A stretch of 64,000 nucleotides of DNA from contig JAILLQ010000005.1 of assembly GCA_024693045.1 (NCBI GenBank), positions 28,485 through 92,484 of the forward strand, in the 5' to 3' direction. The notes under the pieces were generated by a model. It saw nothing but the letters and a program-made list of their open reading frames with translations. It did not search any database and had not been told where the DNA came from. The stretch is from Treponema sp. (lineage in GTDB: Bacteria; Spirochaetota; Spirochaetia; Treponematales; Treponemataceae). Positions 17,243-25,544 of this stretch are shown in pieces (the stretch's first letter is position 1; each line of letters begins with the position of its first letter). The position numbers and the translations under genes were made by a program.

Positions 17243-18040
17243 ATGGCAGTTGATTTTGCATTTTTAGATTCTGGAGTTGGCGGTTTACCTTATCTTTTGT
17301 ATTTATTAAAAAAAAGTCCGTCATCATCTTGTGTTTATGTAGCTGATACAAAGAATTTTCCCTATGGAGAAAAAACTTCTGAAGAAATTATAGAAGCAGC
17401 CGGTGAAGCAAGTAACAAGATTATCAACAGATGGAATCCTTCTGAAATTGTTGTAGCATGTAATACTATTTCTGTAACTGCCCTTGATTCCTTAAGAAAG
17501 TCTTTTCCTTCTACTAATTTTATTGGTACAGTTCCTGCCATAAAACCTGCCGCTTTGGTAAGCAGAACTAGAAAAATTGGACTTCTAGCAACAAATGCAA
17601 CTGTTAAGCATCCATATACACAGGCATTAAAGGAAGAATTTGCAAGCGATTGTACTTTAGTTTCCAGGGGAGATCCTGAATTAATCGCTTTTATCGAACA
17701 TAAATTTTTTACAGCTTCAGAGGAAGAAAGACTTGCTGCTGTAAGACCTGCTGTTGAATATTTTCGCCAAGAGGGTTGCGATGTAATTATTCTTGCCTGC
17801 ACACATTTTTTGAACATGGCCGATTATATTCAGAAAGAAGCAGGAAGTGACATAAAAGTTTTGGACAGCAGGGAAGGTGTCGTAAGGCACGCACTTGAAT
17901 TGCAGAAAAGTGGGATTTCTTCTTCAGGGGAAAAAGAAGTAAAGCTTTATGTTACCGGTTTCACTTCTTCAAATGATTCCCTCTCTTATGAAAAATTTTG
18001 TCTCAACAATAAAATAAAATTTGGCGGAATGATGGAGTAA
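17243..18040 (+). CDS. murI: Glutamate racemase
   Basis: A 265-aa enzyme that makes D-glutamate for peptidoglycan. Both catalytic cysteine regions are present (VVACNTISV near residue 75 and ILACTHF near residue 187), with the N-terminal FLDSGVGGLPYL signature and PYGEK. The ATG at 17243 has no ribosome site; a TATTCT -10-like element at 17232-17237 lies five bases upstream, suggesting a leaderless message. It is divergent from the pentapeptide-repeat gene. Confidence 0.95.
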   Translation: MAVDFAFLDSGVGGLPYLLYLLKKSPSSSCVYVADTKNFPYGEKTSEEIIEAAGEASNKIINRWNPSEIVVACNTISVTALDSLRKSFPSTNFIGTVPAIKPAALVSRTRKIGLLATNATVKHPYTQALKEEFASDCTLVSRGDPELIAFIEHKFFTASEEERLAAVRPAVEYFRQEGCDVIILACTHFLNMADYIQKEAGSDIKVLDSREGVVRHALELQKSGISSSGEKEVKLYVTGFTSSNDSLSYEKFCLNNKIKFGGMME

Positions 18041-18060
18041 GTTCTTATTATTTTATTCGC

Positions 18061-18089
18061 TTGTTTTTCGTTTCTGTTAATTGTAAACT
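18061..18089 (+). promoter_or_regulatory. Putative promoter of the RsmI-like gene
   Basis: TTGTTT (18061-18066) and TAAACT (18084-18089) are spaced by 17 bp. The -10 element ends six bases before the ATG at 18096, which lacks a ribosome site. Confidence 0.4.
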
Positions 18090-18095
18090 TGCAGC

Positions 18096-18800
18096 ATGGA
18101 CTGTGCTTTATATTTAATTCCCGTAACTTTGGGCGATACAGATTATAAAAAGGTTATTCCAGATTACAATTTTCAGATAATCAAAGAAATAAAGGTCTTT
18201 ATTGTTGAAAATATAAAATCTGCCAAAAGGTTCCTTGCAAAAATAGAAGGAAGCCATGTTGATGATGCAGAATACTTTGAACTTAGTGAACACACAGAAA
18301 TTAAAGATATTCAGAATTATTTGGATCCTATTTTTAAAGGACAGTCAATCGGCGTAATCAGTGAAGCTGGCTGTCCAGCTGTAGCAGATCCTGGTGCTGA
18401 TATCGTTTCAATTGCTCAGAAAAAAAAAATAAGGGTTGTACCTCTCGTAGGACCTTCTTCAATTTTAATGGCTGTGATGGCAAGTGGTTTTAGTGGACAA
18501 AGTTTTGCTTTTAATGGTTATTTACCAGTAAAACCTGCTGAAAGGGGGCAAAAGATAAAAAATCTGGAAAGCCGTGCTTACAAAGAGGGTCAGACTCAGC
18601 TTTTTATAGAAACGCCTTATCGCAATGCTCAGATGTTTGATTCTATTATCAAAAATTGTCGCTCAGAAACAAAACTTTGCGTAGCAGCAGGAATTACTAC
18701 GGAAAAGGAATATATTAAAACGAAAAGTATTGCTGAATGGAAAAAATGCGGACTTCCTGAAATGAAGAAGATTCCTGCAATTTTTGCAATTTACAAGTAA
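18096..18800 (+). CDS. RsmI-like SAM-dependent (tetrapyrrole-type) methyltransferase
   Basis: A 234-aa protein of the TP-methylase superfamily, close to the short RsmI relatives often annotated as 16S rRNA C1402 ribose methyltransferase. The motif GVISEAGCPAVADPGADIV (about residues 87-105) and PLVGPSSILMAVMASGFSGQ (about 116-135) are the family signatures, followed by FNGYLP and FIETPYRN. The N-terminus (LYLIPVTLGD) is the subgroup with LIP-x-TLGD rather than the classic GTPIGNL, so the exact substrate is uncertain. It is followed 21 bp later by the exonuclease gene and is probably co-transcribed with it. Confidence 0.85.
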   Translation: MDCALYLIPVTLGDTDYKKVIPDYNFQIIKEIKVFIVENIKSAKRFLAKIEGSHVDDAEYFELSEHTEIKDIQNYLDPIFKGQSIGVISEAGCPAVADPGADIVSIAQKKKIRVVPLVGPSSILMAVMASGFSGQSFAFNGYLPVKPAERGQKIKNLESRAYKEGQTQLFIETPYRNAQMFDSIIKNCRSETKLCVAAGITTEKEYIKTKSIAEWKKCGLPEMKKIPAIFAIYK

Positions 18801-18821
18801 AACTTCAGGCAGGAGTAAATT

Positions 18822-19745
18822 ATGGATAAGTCTTATCTTTTTTTTGATATTGAATGTGCAAACTGTTTCGATGGAATTGGAAAAATGTGTTCCTTCGGAT
18901 ATGTAGTTGTAAATGAAAATTTTGAAATTCTGGACCAGGATGATGTTGTAATGAATCCTGAAACGGAATTTGACTGGTATCTTTTTGATCCCAAAAATAA
19001 ATGCAATCTTGCCTATTCAAAGGATTATTTTAGGGCTCAGCATAATTTTGAAGCTTTTCATTCAGGTATCAAAAAACTTATGGAAGCTCCTGACCGTAAA
19101 ATTCTTGGTTTTAGTTCTACGAATGATATTGGATTTTTGCAGAGTGCCTGTGAACGCTATTCTTTACCATCTATAAACTACGCCTGCTATGACCTTGCTG
19201 TAATCGTGAACCAGGCAAATCAGGTTGAAAAAGGTAAGGGGCTGGAAGAATGGTGTTCCATTTATGGAGTTTCAAGGGATGGACTTGTGAGTCATAAAAG
19301 CCAGGATGATGCAAAAATGACCATGCTCCTTGCAAAGGCTTTTTGTGAAAAAAATAAGCTGGGTCTTGAAGAGCTTTTGGAAAAGAATCGCGGTATAAAA
19401 GTGAGTGTAGAAAAATACCTTGAACAAAGGGAAATTTCTAGACACATAAAAGAGGTTACTGCAAAAATCGCTGAACTGTATGGAAAGAAATCTAGGGCAC
19501 TTCTAAGCCATAAACTTTCTGGTAATTACGGATTTGGCTTTAAAATAAAGACTAATATCGATGAAGCTTATAAGATTGCAAATCTTGTTTATCGTCATGG
19601 TGGAATTCTTATAAAATCTTTAAAGAAAGACGGAACAGTAATTGTTATGGATGACATAAGTGAAGAAGCTGTAAAAGCTCTGTCTGAAAAAAAATTAAAG
19701 GTGATTAGAATTTCTGATTTTTACGAACTAGTAAGAATGGAATAA
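18822..19745 (+). CDS. DnaQ-like 3'-5' exonuclease with possible C-terminal BRCT domain
   Basis: A 307-aa protein. The N-terminal 180 residues form a DEDDh exonuclease fold: FFDIECAN carries the Asp-x-Glu pair, NDIGFLQSACERY the third acidic residue, and SHKSQDDAKM the His and last Asp. A charged linker follows. Residues about 235-305 (GFGFKIKTNIDEAYKIANLV, HGGILIKSL, ISDFYELV) look like a small alpha/beta domain resembling BRCT, which is inference. It may act in DNA repair or RNA turnover. AGGAG precedes the ATG. Confidence 0.78.
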   Translation: MDKSYLFFDIECANCFDGIGKMCSFGYVVVNENFEILDQDDVVMNPETEFDWYLFDPKNKCNLAYSKDYFRAQHNFEAFHSGIKKLMEAPDRKILGFSSTNDIGFLQSACERYSLPSINYACYDLAVIVNQANQVEKGKGLEEWCSIYGVSRDGLVSHKSQDDAKMTMLLAKAFCEKNKLGLEELLEKNRGIKVSVEKYLEQREISRHIKEVTAKIAELYGKKSRALLSHKLSGNYGFGFKIKTNIDEAYKIANLVYRHGGILIKSLKKDGTVIVMDDISEEAVKALSEKKLKVIRISDFYELVRME

Positions 19746-19905
19746 AATTTATTTAAAAAATCGCAAATGAGATTTTATCGAGTTAGTCACCGCTAATCCG
19801 GGATTGTTTGCTTTGTAATTTTTAACTATTATTATAAGGGTATTTCCTACTAATTTGCTAAACAAACTTTATGGCGACTTTTACCCGCCTGAGAGGAGTG
19901 TATTG

Positions 19906-20649
19906 ATGTCATTACTAGATGTACAGAACATTTCGGTGAGTGTTGACGATAAAAAGGTTTTGGACAACTTAAGCCTTAAAATTGGAGCAGGGGAAACTCA
20001 TGTTCTAATGGGTCCAAATGGAGCCGGGAAATCTACCTTGGGTAATATCCTTATGGGAAACCCAGTGTATACATTAAATAGCGGTAAAATATATTTCGAC
20101 GGAAAAGATATTTCCGAAGATTCAACTGATAAACGGGCTAAAGCCGGTTTATTCCTGTCTTTTCAAAATCCTCTTGAAGTTCCAGGAATTTCATTGGAAT
20201 CATTTATACGTTCTTCTATTCAGCAGAGAACAGGTGAAAGAGTAAAACTTTTTCAATTTCAGAAAGAGTTAAAAGCAAACATGGAACTTTTGAACATGGA
20301 TGCTTCTTATGCCAGAAGAGATTTAAATGTAGGTTTTTCTGGTGGTGAAAGAAAAAAGAGTGAAATTCTACAACTCTTGATGCTTAAACCTAGTCTAGCC
20401 GTTTTAGACGAAACTGATTCTGGTCTTGATGTTGATGCAGTTCGAACAGTTTCAAAAGGTGTTCAGGAATACCAGAAAAATCAGAATGGAGGACTTTTAA
20501 TTATTACTCATTCAACAAGAATTTTAGAAAGCCTTCATGTTGATTACACTCATATTTTAGTAAAGGGAAAAATTGTAAAAACCGGCGATGCTTCTCTTGT
20601 AGACGAAATCAATCGTGATGGTTTTGATCGTTATTTGGAAGAGGCCTGA
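19906..20649 (+). CDS. sufC: Fe-S cluster assembly ATPase SufC
   Basis: A 247-aa ABC-type ATPase of the SufBCD scaffold complex. Walker A GPNGAGKST, Q-loop LSFQNPLEVPG, signature FSGGERKKSEI and Walker B LAVLDETDSGLDVDAV are all intact. I chose the ATG at 19906, which follows a strong GAGAGGAG site; the frame stays open 17 codons upstream, but that extension is not SufC-like. It is the first gene of sufCBDSU, after a 160-bp leader region in which no Fe-S riboregulator or clear IscR/SufR site was recognised. Confidence 0.97.
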   Translation: MSLLDVQNISVSVDDKKVLDNLSLKIGAGETHVLMGPNGAGKSTLGNILMGNPVYTLNSGKIYFDGKDISEDSTDKRAKAGLFLSFQNPLEVPGISLESFIRSSIQQRTGERVKLFQFQKELKANMELLNMDASYARRDLNVGFSGGERKKSEILQLLMLKPSLAVLDETDSGLDVDAVRTVSKGVQEYQKNQNGGLLIITHSTRILESLHVDYTHILVKGKIVKTGDASLVDEINRDGFDRYLEEA

Positions 20650-20792
20650 AAGGGGTTTTAGGGCCGCGCCCTAGGAGAGGGGGTAGCGGACAAACAAGAG
20701 AGCGGAGAGAGGCGGCTCTGCTTGCAGGGACGCCTCGTGAAGCGAATTGCTTGGCAGCGAGGGGGAGACTTCCCCCACCTTTGGAATAGAGT
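20650..20792 (+). repeat. GC-rich hairpin element between sufC and sufB
   Basis: A 143-bp insert clearly richer in G and C than its AT-rich surroundings. It holds a TAGGGC/GCCCTA hairpin (20659-20673) and a GGGGGA/TCCCCC hairpin (20761-20776), with a GAGGCG...CGCCTC pair between them. There is no open frame. It looks like a dispersed intergenic repeat or structured RNA processing site inside the operon; no second copy is seen in this window. Confidence 0.5.
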
Positions 20793-22208
20793 ATGGAAGA
20801 AAAACAGAACGTAGCAGATATAAATAGAGAATTTTATGATTTCCGATATGAAGAATCAGAAAAAGATTTTTATCGTATTGAAGCTGGTTTGAATCCAGAA
20901 ATCGTAAAAAAATTGAGTGAAGAAAAGGGAGACCCGGAATGGATGAAAGAATTTCGTCTTAAATCCCTTGAAATATACAATAAAACTCCTGTTTCTACCG
21001 ATTGGATGCCTAATATAGACGGTTTGAACATGGACAATATAGCAACTTATGTGCGTCCAAAAACAAAAATGAGTGGAAAATGGGAAGACGTTCCTGATGA
21101 TATAAAAGAAACTTTTGAAAAATTGGGAATTCCAGAAGCAGAAAGAAAGAGTTTAGCTGGAGTTGGTGCTCAATATGACAGCGAACTGGTTTATCACAAT
21201 ATTCAGACTGAAGTCGCAAAACAGGGAGTAATTTACCTTGATTTTGAAAGTGCTGTAAAGAGTCCTGAATGGGGGCCTATGGTACAAGAATATTTCATGA
21301 CTTTGATTACTCCAAAAGACCATAAATTTGCTGCATTGCACGGTGCTGTCTGGTCGGGCGGTTCTTTTGTTTATGTTCCAAAGGGAGTAAAACTTTCTTT
21401 TCCATTGCAGTCTTATTTCCGATTAAATGCAAAGGGTGCAGGGCAGTTTGAACACACTTTGATTATAGTTGATGAAGGGGCTGATTTGCACTTTATAGAA
21501 GGATGTTCAGCTCCTAAATACAATGTAGCAAATCTTCACGCGGGTGCCGTAGAACTTTTTGTAAAAAAAGGTGCAAAGCTTCGCTATTCTACCATCGAAA
21601 ACTGGTCCAAAAATATGTATAACCTGAACACAAAACGTGCACGTGTTGAAGAAGGTGGCATTGTTGAATGGGTTAGTGGTTCTTTTGGAAGTCATGTAGG
21701 TTGTCTTTACCCTGAAAGTGATTTAGTTGGTCGTGGTGCCCGAGCCGAATTTACCGGTATTACCTTTGCCGGTGCAGGACAGGATTTGGATACAGGTGCA
21801 AAGATGGTACATCTTGCCCCAGACACTACTAGTTTGATTAATTCAAAATCGATTTCGAAGGGTGGCGGTAAATCTACTTACCGAAGTGCCGTTTATATTG
21901 CAAAAAATGCCGAAAATTCAAAGGCAAGTATTTCTTGTGAATCTTTAATGCTGGATTCTGGTTCTAGAAGCGATACTATTCCTGCAAATGTAGTTCTTAC
22001 AGATAAAGCAGATGTTGGTCACGAAGCAAAAATCGGTAGAATTTCAAACGATGCAATTTTTTACCTCATGAGTAGGGGCATTAGTGAAGAGGAAGCTAGA
22101 AGCATGATTGTTTCTGGCTTTGCTAATCCGGTTTCAAAGGAACTTCCTTTGGAATATGCAGTTGAAATGAATAATCTTATTCGACTTGAAATGCACGGAG
22201 CTATGTAA
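20793..22208 (+). CDS. sufB: Fe-S cluster assembly protein SufB
   Basis: A 471-aa scaffold subunit of the SufBC2D complex. It has the SufB N-terminal region (REFYDFRYEE), the LHGAVWSGGSFVYVPKGVKL segment, the beta-helix core with FIEGCSAP, RVEEGGIVEWVSGS and the conserved C-terminal EARSMIVSGFANPV. The length is typical. It lies directly upstream of sufD with no gap (TAA then ATG) and downstream of the GC-rich element. Confidence 0.97.
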   Translation: MEEKQNVADINREFYDFRYEESEKDFYRIEAGLNPEIVKKLSEEKGDPEWMKEFRLKSLEIYNKTPVSTDWMPNIDGLNMDNIATYVRPKTKMSGKWEDVPDDIKETFEKLGIPEAERKSLAGVGAQYDSELVYHNIQTEVAKQGVIYLDFESAVKSPEWGPMVQEYFMTLITPKDHKFAALHGAVWSGGSFVYVPKGVKLSFPLQSYFRLNAKGAGQFEHTLIIVDEGADLHFIEGCSAPKYNVANLHAGAVELFVKKGAKLRYSTIENWSKNMYNLNTKRARVEEGGIVEWVSGSFGSHVGCLYPESDLVGRGARAEFTGITFAGAGQDLDTGAKMVHLAPDTTSLINSKSISKGGGKSTYRSAVYIAKNAENSKASISCESLMLDSGSRSDTIPANVVLTDKADVGHEAKIGRISNDAIFYLMSRGISEEEARSMIVSGFANPVSKELPLEYAVEMNNLIRLEMHGAM

Positions 22209-23291
22209 ATGACAGAATTGAAGATTAATAAAATGCCCACTCCTACCTGGAGCTGGCTAAAAATGGATTATGCAAAATTGTCTATTGAAGATAACCTTTT
22301 TACTTCAATGGAAAATATGCTTCCAGCTGTAAGAGGCCTTACAGATGCCATTGAATACAGGGAAGATGGTTTGGAAGAAGAGGAAAAACTTCCGGAACTT
22401 ACTTCTGGGTTAAACAACAAGGGTGGACAGATTTTTGAAGAATCATTGCCTCTTTCCATTCGGGTAAAAAAAGGTCAGAAAATTGAAAAGCCCCTCGTTT
22501 TGGAATACGACCTTACTTCACAGAATGCTGTTTCTACGACTCAGGTTATTCGTGCAGAAGAAAATTCTGAACTTACTGTGATTATTCTTACATCTTCTGA
22601 AAAAGGCTCTGCAGGCTTCAACACTCTTAGAACTCAGATTTATGCAGAGGCCTACTCTAAAGTTCATGTTATTAAAGTTCAGCTTTTGGGTGAAAAATTC
22701 CTTCAAATTGATGAAAGTGAAAGCAGGTGTGCTGAAGGTGCTCATATTGAAGTAAGTCATGTAATTTTAGGTGCCGGAAAGACTTATTTGGGTGTTGGAA
22801 ACGATTTGGCCGAATACAAGTCGACTTTTAAATCAAGACTTTCTTACTTTTGTAAAAATGATCAGGAATTGGATTTGAATTATATAGTTCTTCACCATGG
22901 AAAAAAATCTGAATGCCAGATGAATGTATCAGGTACATTGAAAGATTCTGCAAAGAAAACTTATCGTGGTACAATTGATTTTAAGAATGGTTGTGCAGGA
23001 AGTGTTGGGGAAGAACAGGAAGAAGCTCTTTTACTTTCTGAAAAAGTTGTAAATAATTCTATTCCTATAATTCTTTGCGACGAAGAAGATGTTTCTGGGG
23101 AACACGGAGCTACAATCGGTCGTTTAGGAGAAGACGTACTTTTCTACATGCAGAACCGTGGTATTGATTCCAAAGCCGCTGAAAATTTGATTGCTCGTGC
23201 CAAAGTGCAGAGTACAGTGGACTTTATTGATGATGAAGAAGTTCTTTCTAAAACAGAACTTTTTATGGACTCTATTTTTGGTGAATTATAA
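22209..23291 (+). CDS. sufD: Fe-S cluster assembly protein SufD
   Basis: A 360-aa paralogue of SufB that completes the scaffold. The beta-helix core includes YRGTIDFKNGCAGSVGEEQEEALLLSEK, the usual SufD stretch ending in a PIILCDEEDVSGEHGATIGR motif with the conserved Cys and His, and a C-terminal RGIDSKAAENLIARA helix. It starts immediately after the sufB stop, implying translational coupling. It is shorter than the enterobacterial form but within the range of firmicute-like SufD. Confidence 0.95.
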   Translation: MTELKINKMPTPTWSWLKMDYAKLSIEDNLFTSMENMLPAVRGLTDAIEYREDGLEEEEKLPELTSGLNNKGGQIFEESLPLSIRVKKGQKIEKPLVLEYDLTSQNAVSTTQVIRAEENSELTVIILTSSEKGSAGFNTLRTQIYAEAYSKVHVIKVQLLGEKFLQIDESESRCAEGAHIEVSHVILGAGKTYLGVGNDLAEYKSTFKSRLSYFCKNDQELDLNYIVLHHGKKSECQMNVSGTLKDSAKKTYRGTIDFKNGCAGSVGEEQEEALLLSEKVVNNSIPIILCDEEDVSGEHGATIGRLGEDVLFYMQNRGIDSKAAENLIARAKVQSTVDFIDDEEVLSKTELFMDSIFGEL

Positions 23292-23303
23292 AGAAGAGGA
23301 AGT

Positions 23304-24524
23304 ATGTCTTTGAATTTTAAATCTGATTTTCCACTTTTTGAGCATGAAGACAATAAAGGTCTTATCTATTTTGATAATGCCGCAACTACACAGCGTCCTC
23401 GGCAGGTAATTGAGGCCTTAAAAAACTTTTATGAACACGACAACGCCAATCCTCTTCGTGGTCTCTATGATTTAAGTGGAAGAGCTACCGAGCAATATGA
23501 GTCGGCCCGTCATACAGTTGCTTCATTTATCGGAGCAAAGGATTGTGAAATTATTTTTACAAGAAATGCTTCTGAGTCCTTGAATCTGGTAGCCTATACC
23601 TGGGGGCTTGATAATATTCATGAAGGTGACGAAATTGTTGTTTCTGTAACAGAACACCACTCGAATATACTTCCATGGCAGATGCTTTGTAAAGAAAAAG
23701 GGGCAAAACTTGTCTGGCTTGAACCAGATAAAGATACCTGTCTTTTTCCTGAAAGTGAATTCAAAAAAATCAACAGTAGAACGAAAGTTGTTGCAATTGC
23801 TCAGGTATCTAACGTACTTGGTATTACTCATCCGGTAAAAAAAATTGCAGAGTTGGCTCATAAAGTTGGTGCTATCTGCGTTGTAGACGGTGCTCAGTCA
23901 ACTCCTCATATGAAAGTCTGTGTAAAAGACTTAGATGCGGATTTTTTTGCTTTTAGCGGTCATAAACTTATGGGGCCTATGGGAATCGGTGTTCTTTATG
24001 GCAAAAAGGAACTGCTCGAAAAAATGAGACCCTTCCTTCGCGGCGGAGAAATGATTGAATACGTTACCCGCGAAAGTGCAACCTGGGCAGAGCTTCCTCA
24101 TAAATTCGAGGCAGGAACTGTAAATGCTTCCGGGGCTGTGGGTCTTGCTGCAGCTATTGATTACCTTAAGAATATTGGTATCGAAAATATACAATCACAT
24201 GATAATAAACTTGCAGAACTCTTAATTCAAAAAATGAAAGAGATTCCTCATGTTCATATTATAGGAAATGAAGATCCTTCAAAGCATTGTGGAATTGTTA
24301 CTTTTACAATTGACGGCGTTCATCCACATGATATTGCAAGTCTTCTTGATACCGAAAAAATTGCAATAAGAGCAGGTCATCATTGTGCTCAACCTTTAGG
24401 AGCCTATCTGAATCTTCCAGCTAGTGCCAGGGCAAGTCTTTATTTGTATAATGATGAAGAAGAAGTTTGCAAATTTGCCCAGGTTCTTGCTAAAATTAGA
24501 AGTATGAGTGGTTACAAGGACTAA
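23304..24524 (+). CDS. sufS: Cysteine desulfurase SufS
   Basis: A 406-aa PLP enzyme of the group II NifS/CsdA family that supplies sulfur for Fe-S assembly. Key parts are YFDNAATTQRP near the start, TEHHSNILPW, DGAQSTPH, the PLP-lysine stretch SGHKLMGPMGIGVLYG, and RAGHHCAQPL with the catalytic cysteine. An AGAGGAAG site precedes the ATG, 12 bp after sufD. Pairing with SufU downstream suggests SufU accepts the persulfide sulfur. Confidence 0.97.
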   Translation: MSLNFKSDFPLFEHEDNKGLIYFDNAATTQRPRQVIEALKNFYEHDNANPLRGLYDLSGRATEQYESARHTVASFIGAKDCEIIFTRNASESLNLVAYTWGLDNIHEGDEIVVSVTEHHSNILPWQMLCKEKGAKLVWLEPDKDTCLFPESEFKKINSRTKVVAIAQVSNVLGITHPVKKIAELAHKVGAICVVDGAQSTPHMKVCVKDLDADFFAFSGHKLMGPMGIGVLYGKKELLEKMRPFLRGGEMIEYVTRESATWAELPHKFEAGTVNASGAVGLAAAIDYLKNIGIENIQSHDNKLAELLIQKMKEIPHVHIIGNEDPSKHCGIVTFTIDGVHPHDIASLLDTEKIAIRAGHHCAQPLGAYLNLPASARASLYLYNDEEEVCKFAQVLAKIRSMSGYKD

Positions 24525-24564
24525 ACTGCTTTTTATTTTCAACTTTATATAAAAGGAGCCTTTT

Positions 24565-25029
24565 ATGGATACACAGGAACTTTACAGAGAAATTTTAAAC
24601 GAACACAACATCAATCCTTCTCATAAAGCGGATTTGCAGGATGCGACAATTTCTTTAAACGGTGTAAATCCAAGTTGTGGTGATAACATTACTTTAAAGC
24701 TTAAAGTTGAAAATGGAAAAATTATTGACGGCTCTTTTACAGGAAGTGGTTGTGCTGTAAGTCAGGCCAGCTGCGATATGATGCTTGATCTTGTTATCGG
24801 AAAATCTGTCGAAGAAGCCGTTAAATTGAATGATACTTTTATGGGCATGATTCGAGGTGAACTTTCTGATGAATCTCTCGAAGAATTAGATGAAGCCGCT
24901 TCTTTGAAAGATATTGCTAAAATGCCAGCTCGTGTAAAATGTGCTGTTTTAGGCTGGAGAACGATGAAAGAAATGTTCGAAAATAAATCTGATTGCAAGA
25001 GTTGTGAAAATCCCCACTGTGGAAAATAA
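24565..25029 (+). CDS. sufU: SufU-type Fe-S assembly / sulfur transfer protein
   Basis: A 154-aa IscU-fold protein. The conserved ligands are Cys38, Asp40, Cys63 and Cys126 ([27 protein letters not shown]), and an insertion before Cys126 of the SufU type is present. SufU is a zinc-dependent sulfurtransferase that activates SufS. The C-terminus carries an extra short cysteine cluster, Cys144, Cys147 and Cys152 ([10 protein letters not shown]), beyond the usual end. AAAGGAG is the ribosome site. It is the last suf gene. Confidence 0.95.
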   Translation: MDTQELYREILNEHNINPSHKADLQDATISLNGVNPSCGDNITLKLKVENGKIIDGSFTGSGCAVSQASCDMMLDLVIGKSVEEAVKLNDTFMGMIRGELSDESLEELDEAASLKDIAKMPARVKCAVLGWRTMKEMFENKSDCKSCENPHCGK

Positions 25030-25062
25030 GTCTTTATCTTTTATTTGTAAGCAGCTCTCTGA

Positions 25063-25091
25063 CTGACAAATTCCTATATTTTTGTTATAAT
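25063..25091 (+). promoter_or_regulatory. Putative dut promoter
   Basis: CTGACA (25063-25068) and TATAAT (25086-25091) are spaced by 17 bp, a strong sigma-70-like pair. The -10 ends six bases before the dut ATG, so the mRNA should begin at or within a base or so of the start codon. Confidence 0.65.
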
Positions 25092-25097
25092 CTTCTC

Positions 25098-25544
25098 ATG
25101 AATACTTGTAAAATAAAATGTGTCGCTTTGGAAGGCGTAAAAATTCCTGAATATAAAACTTCTGGTTCTGCTGGTGCCGATGTGCAAGCCTACCTTGATT
25201 CTCCTGTAGTTATTAAACCTGGTAAAAGGGCAATGATAAAAACAGGACTTTTCTTTGCTATTCCAGAAGGCTATGAAATTCAGGTTCGGCCTCGTTCAGG
25301 ACTTGCGTTTAAAAATGGAGTTACTGTTTTGAATACACCTGGTACTATCGATAGTGATTACCGGGGAGAACTCTGTGTAATACTGATTAATCTTGGCGAT
25401 GAAGATTTTACTGTTTCTAATGGTGATCGTATCGCACAGATTATCATAGCACCTGTAACGCAGGGGATTTTCGAACTTACCGACAAGCTCGATGAAACTG
25501 AAAGAGGTGCCGGCGGTTTTGGTTCTACTGGGGTAAAGGCTTGA
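25098..25544 (+). CDS. dut: Deoxyuridine 5'-triphosphate nucleotidohydrolase
   Basis: A 148-aa trimeric dUTPase that removes dUTP and provides dUMP. The five motifs are visible: [40 protein letters not shown] and GAGGFGSTG. The start codon has no ribosome site and lies just after a TATAAT box, suggesting a leaderless transcript. The stop overlaps the probable TTG start of lptF, so dut heads a dut-lptF-lptG-tgt-HEAT run. Confidence 0.96.
   Translation: MNTCKIKCVALEGVKIPEYKTSGSAGADVQAYLDSPVVIKPGKRAMIKTGLFFAIPEGYEIQVRPRSGLAFKNGVTVLNTPGTIDSDYRGELCVILINLGDEDFTVSNGDRIAQIIIAPVTQGIFELTDKLDETERGAGGFGSTGVKA

Noticed and set aside
19746..19905. Fe-S regulator (SufR/IscR-type) operator before sufC
   Set aside because: No convincing inverted repeat or type 1/2 IscR motif could be matched by eye.
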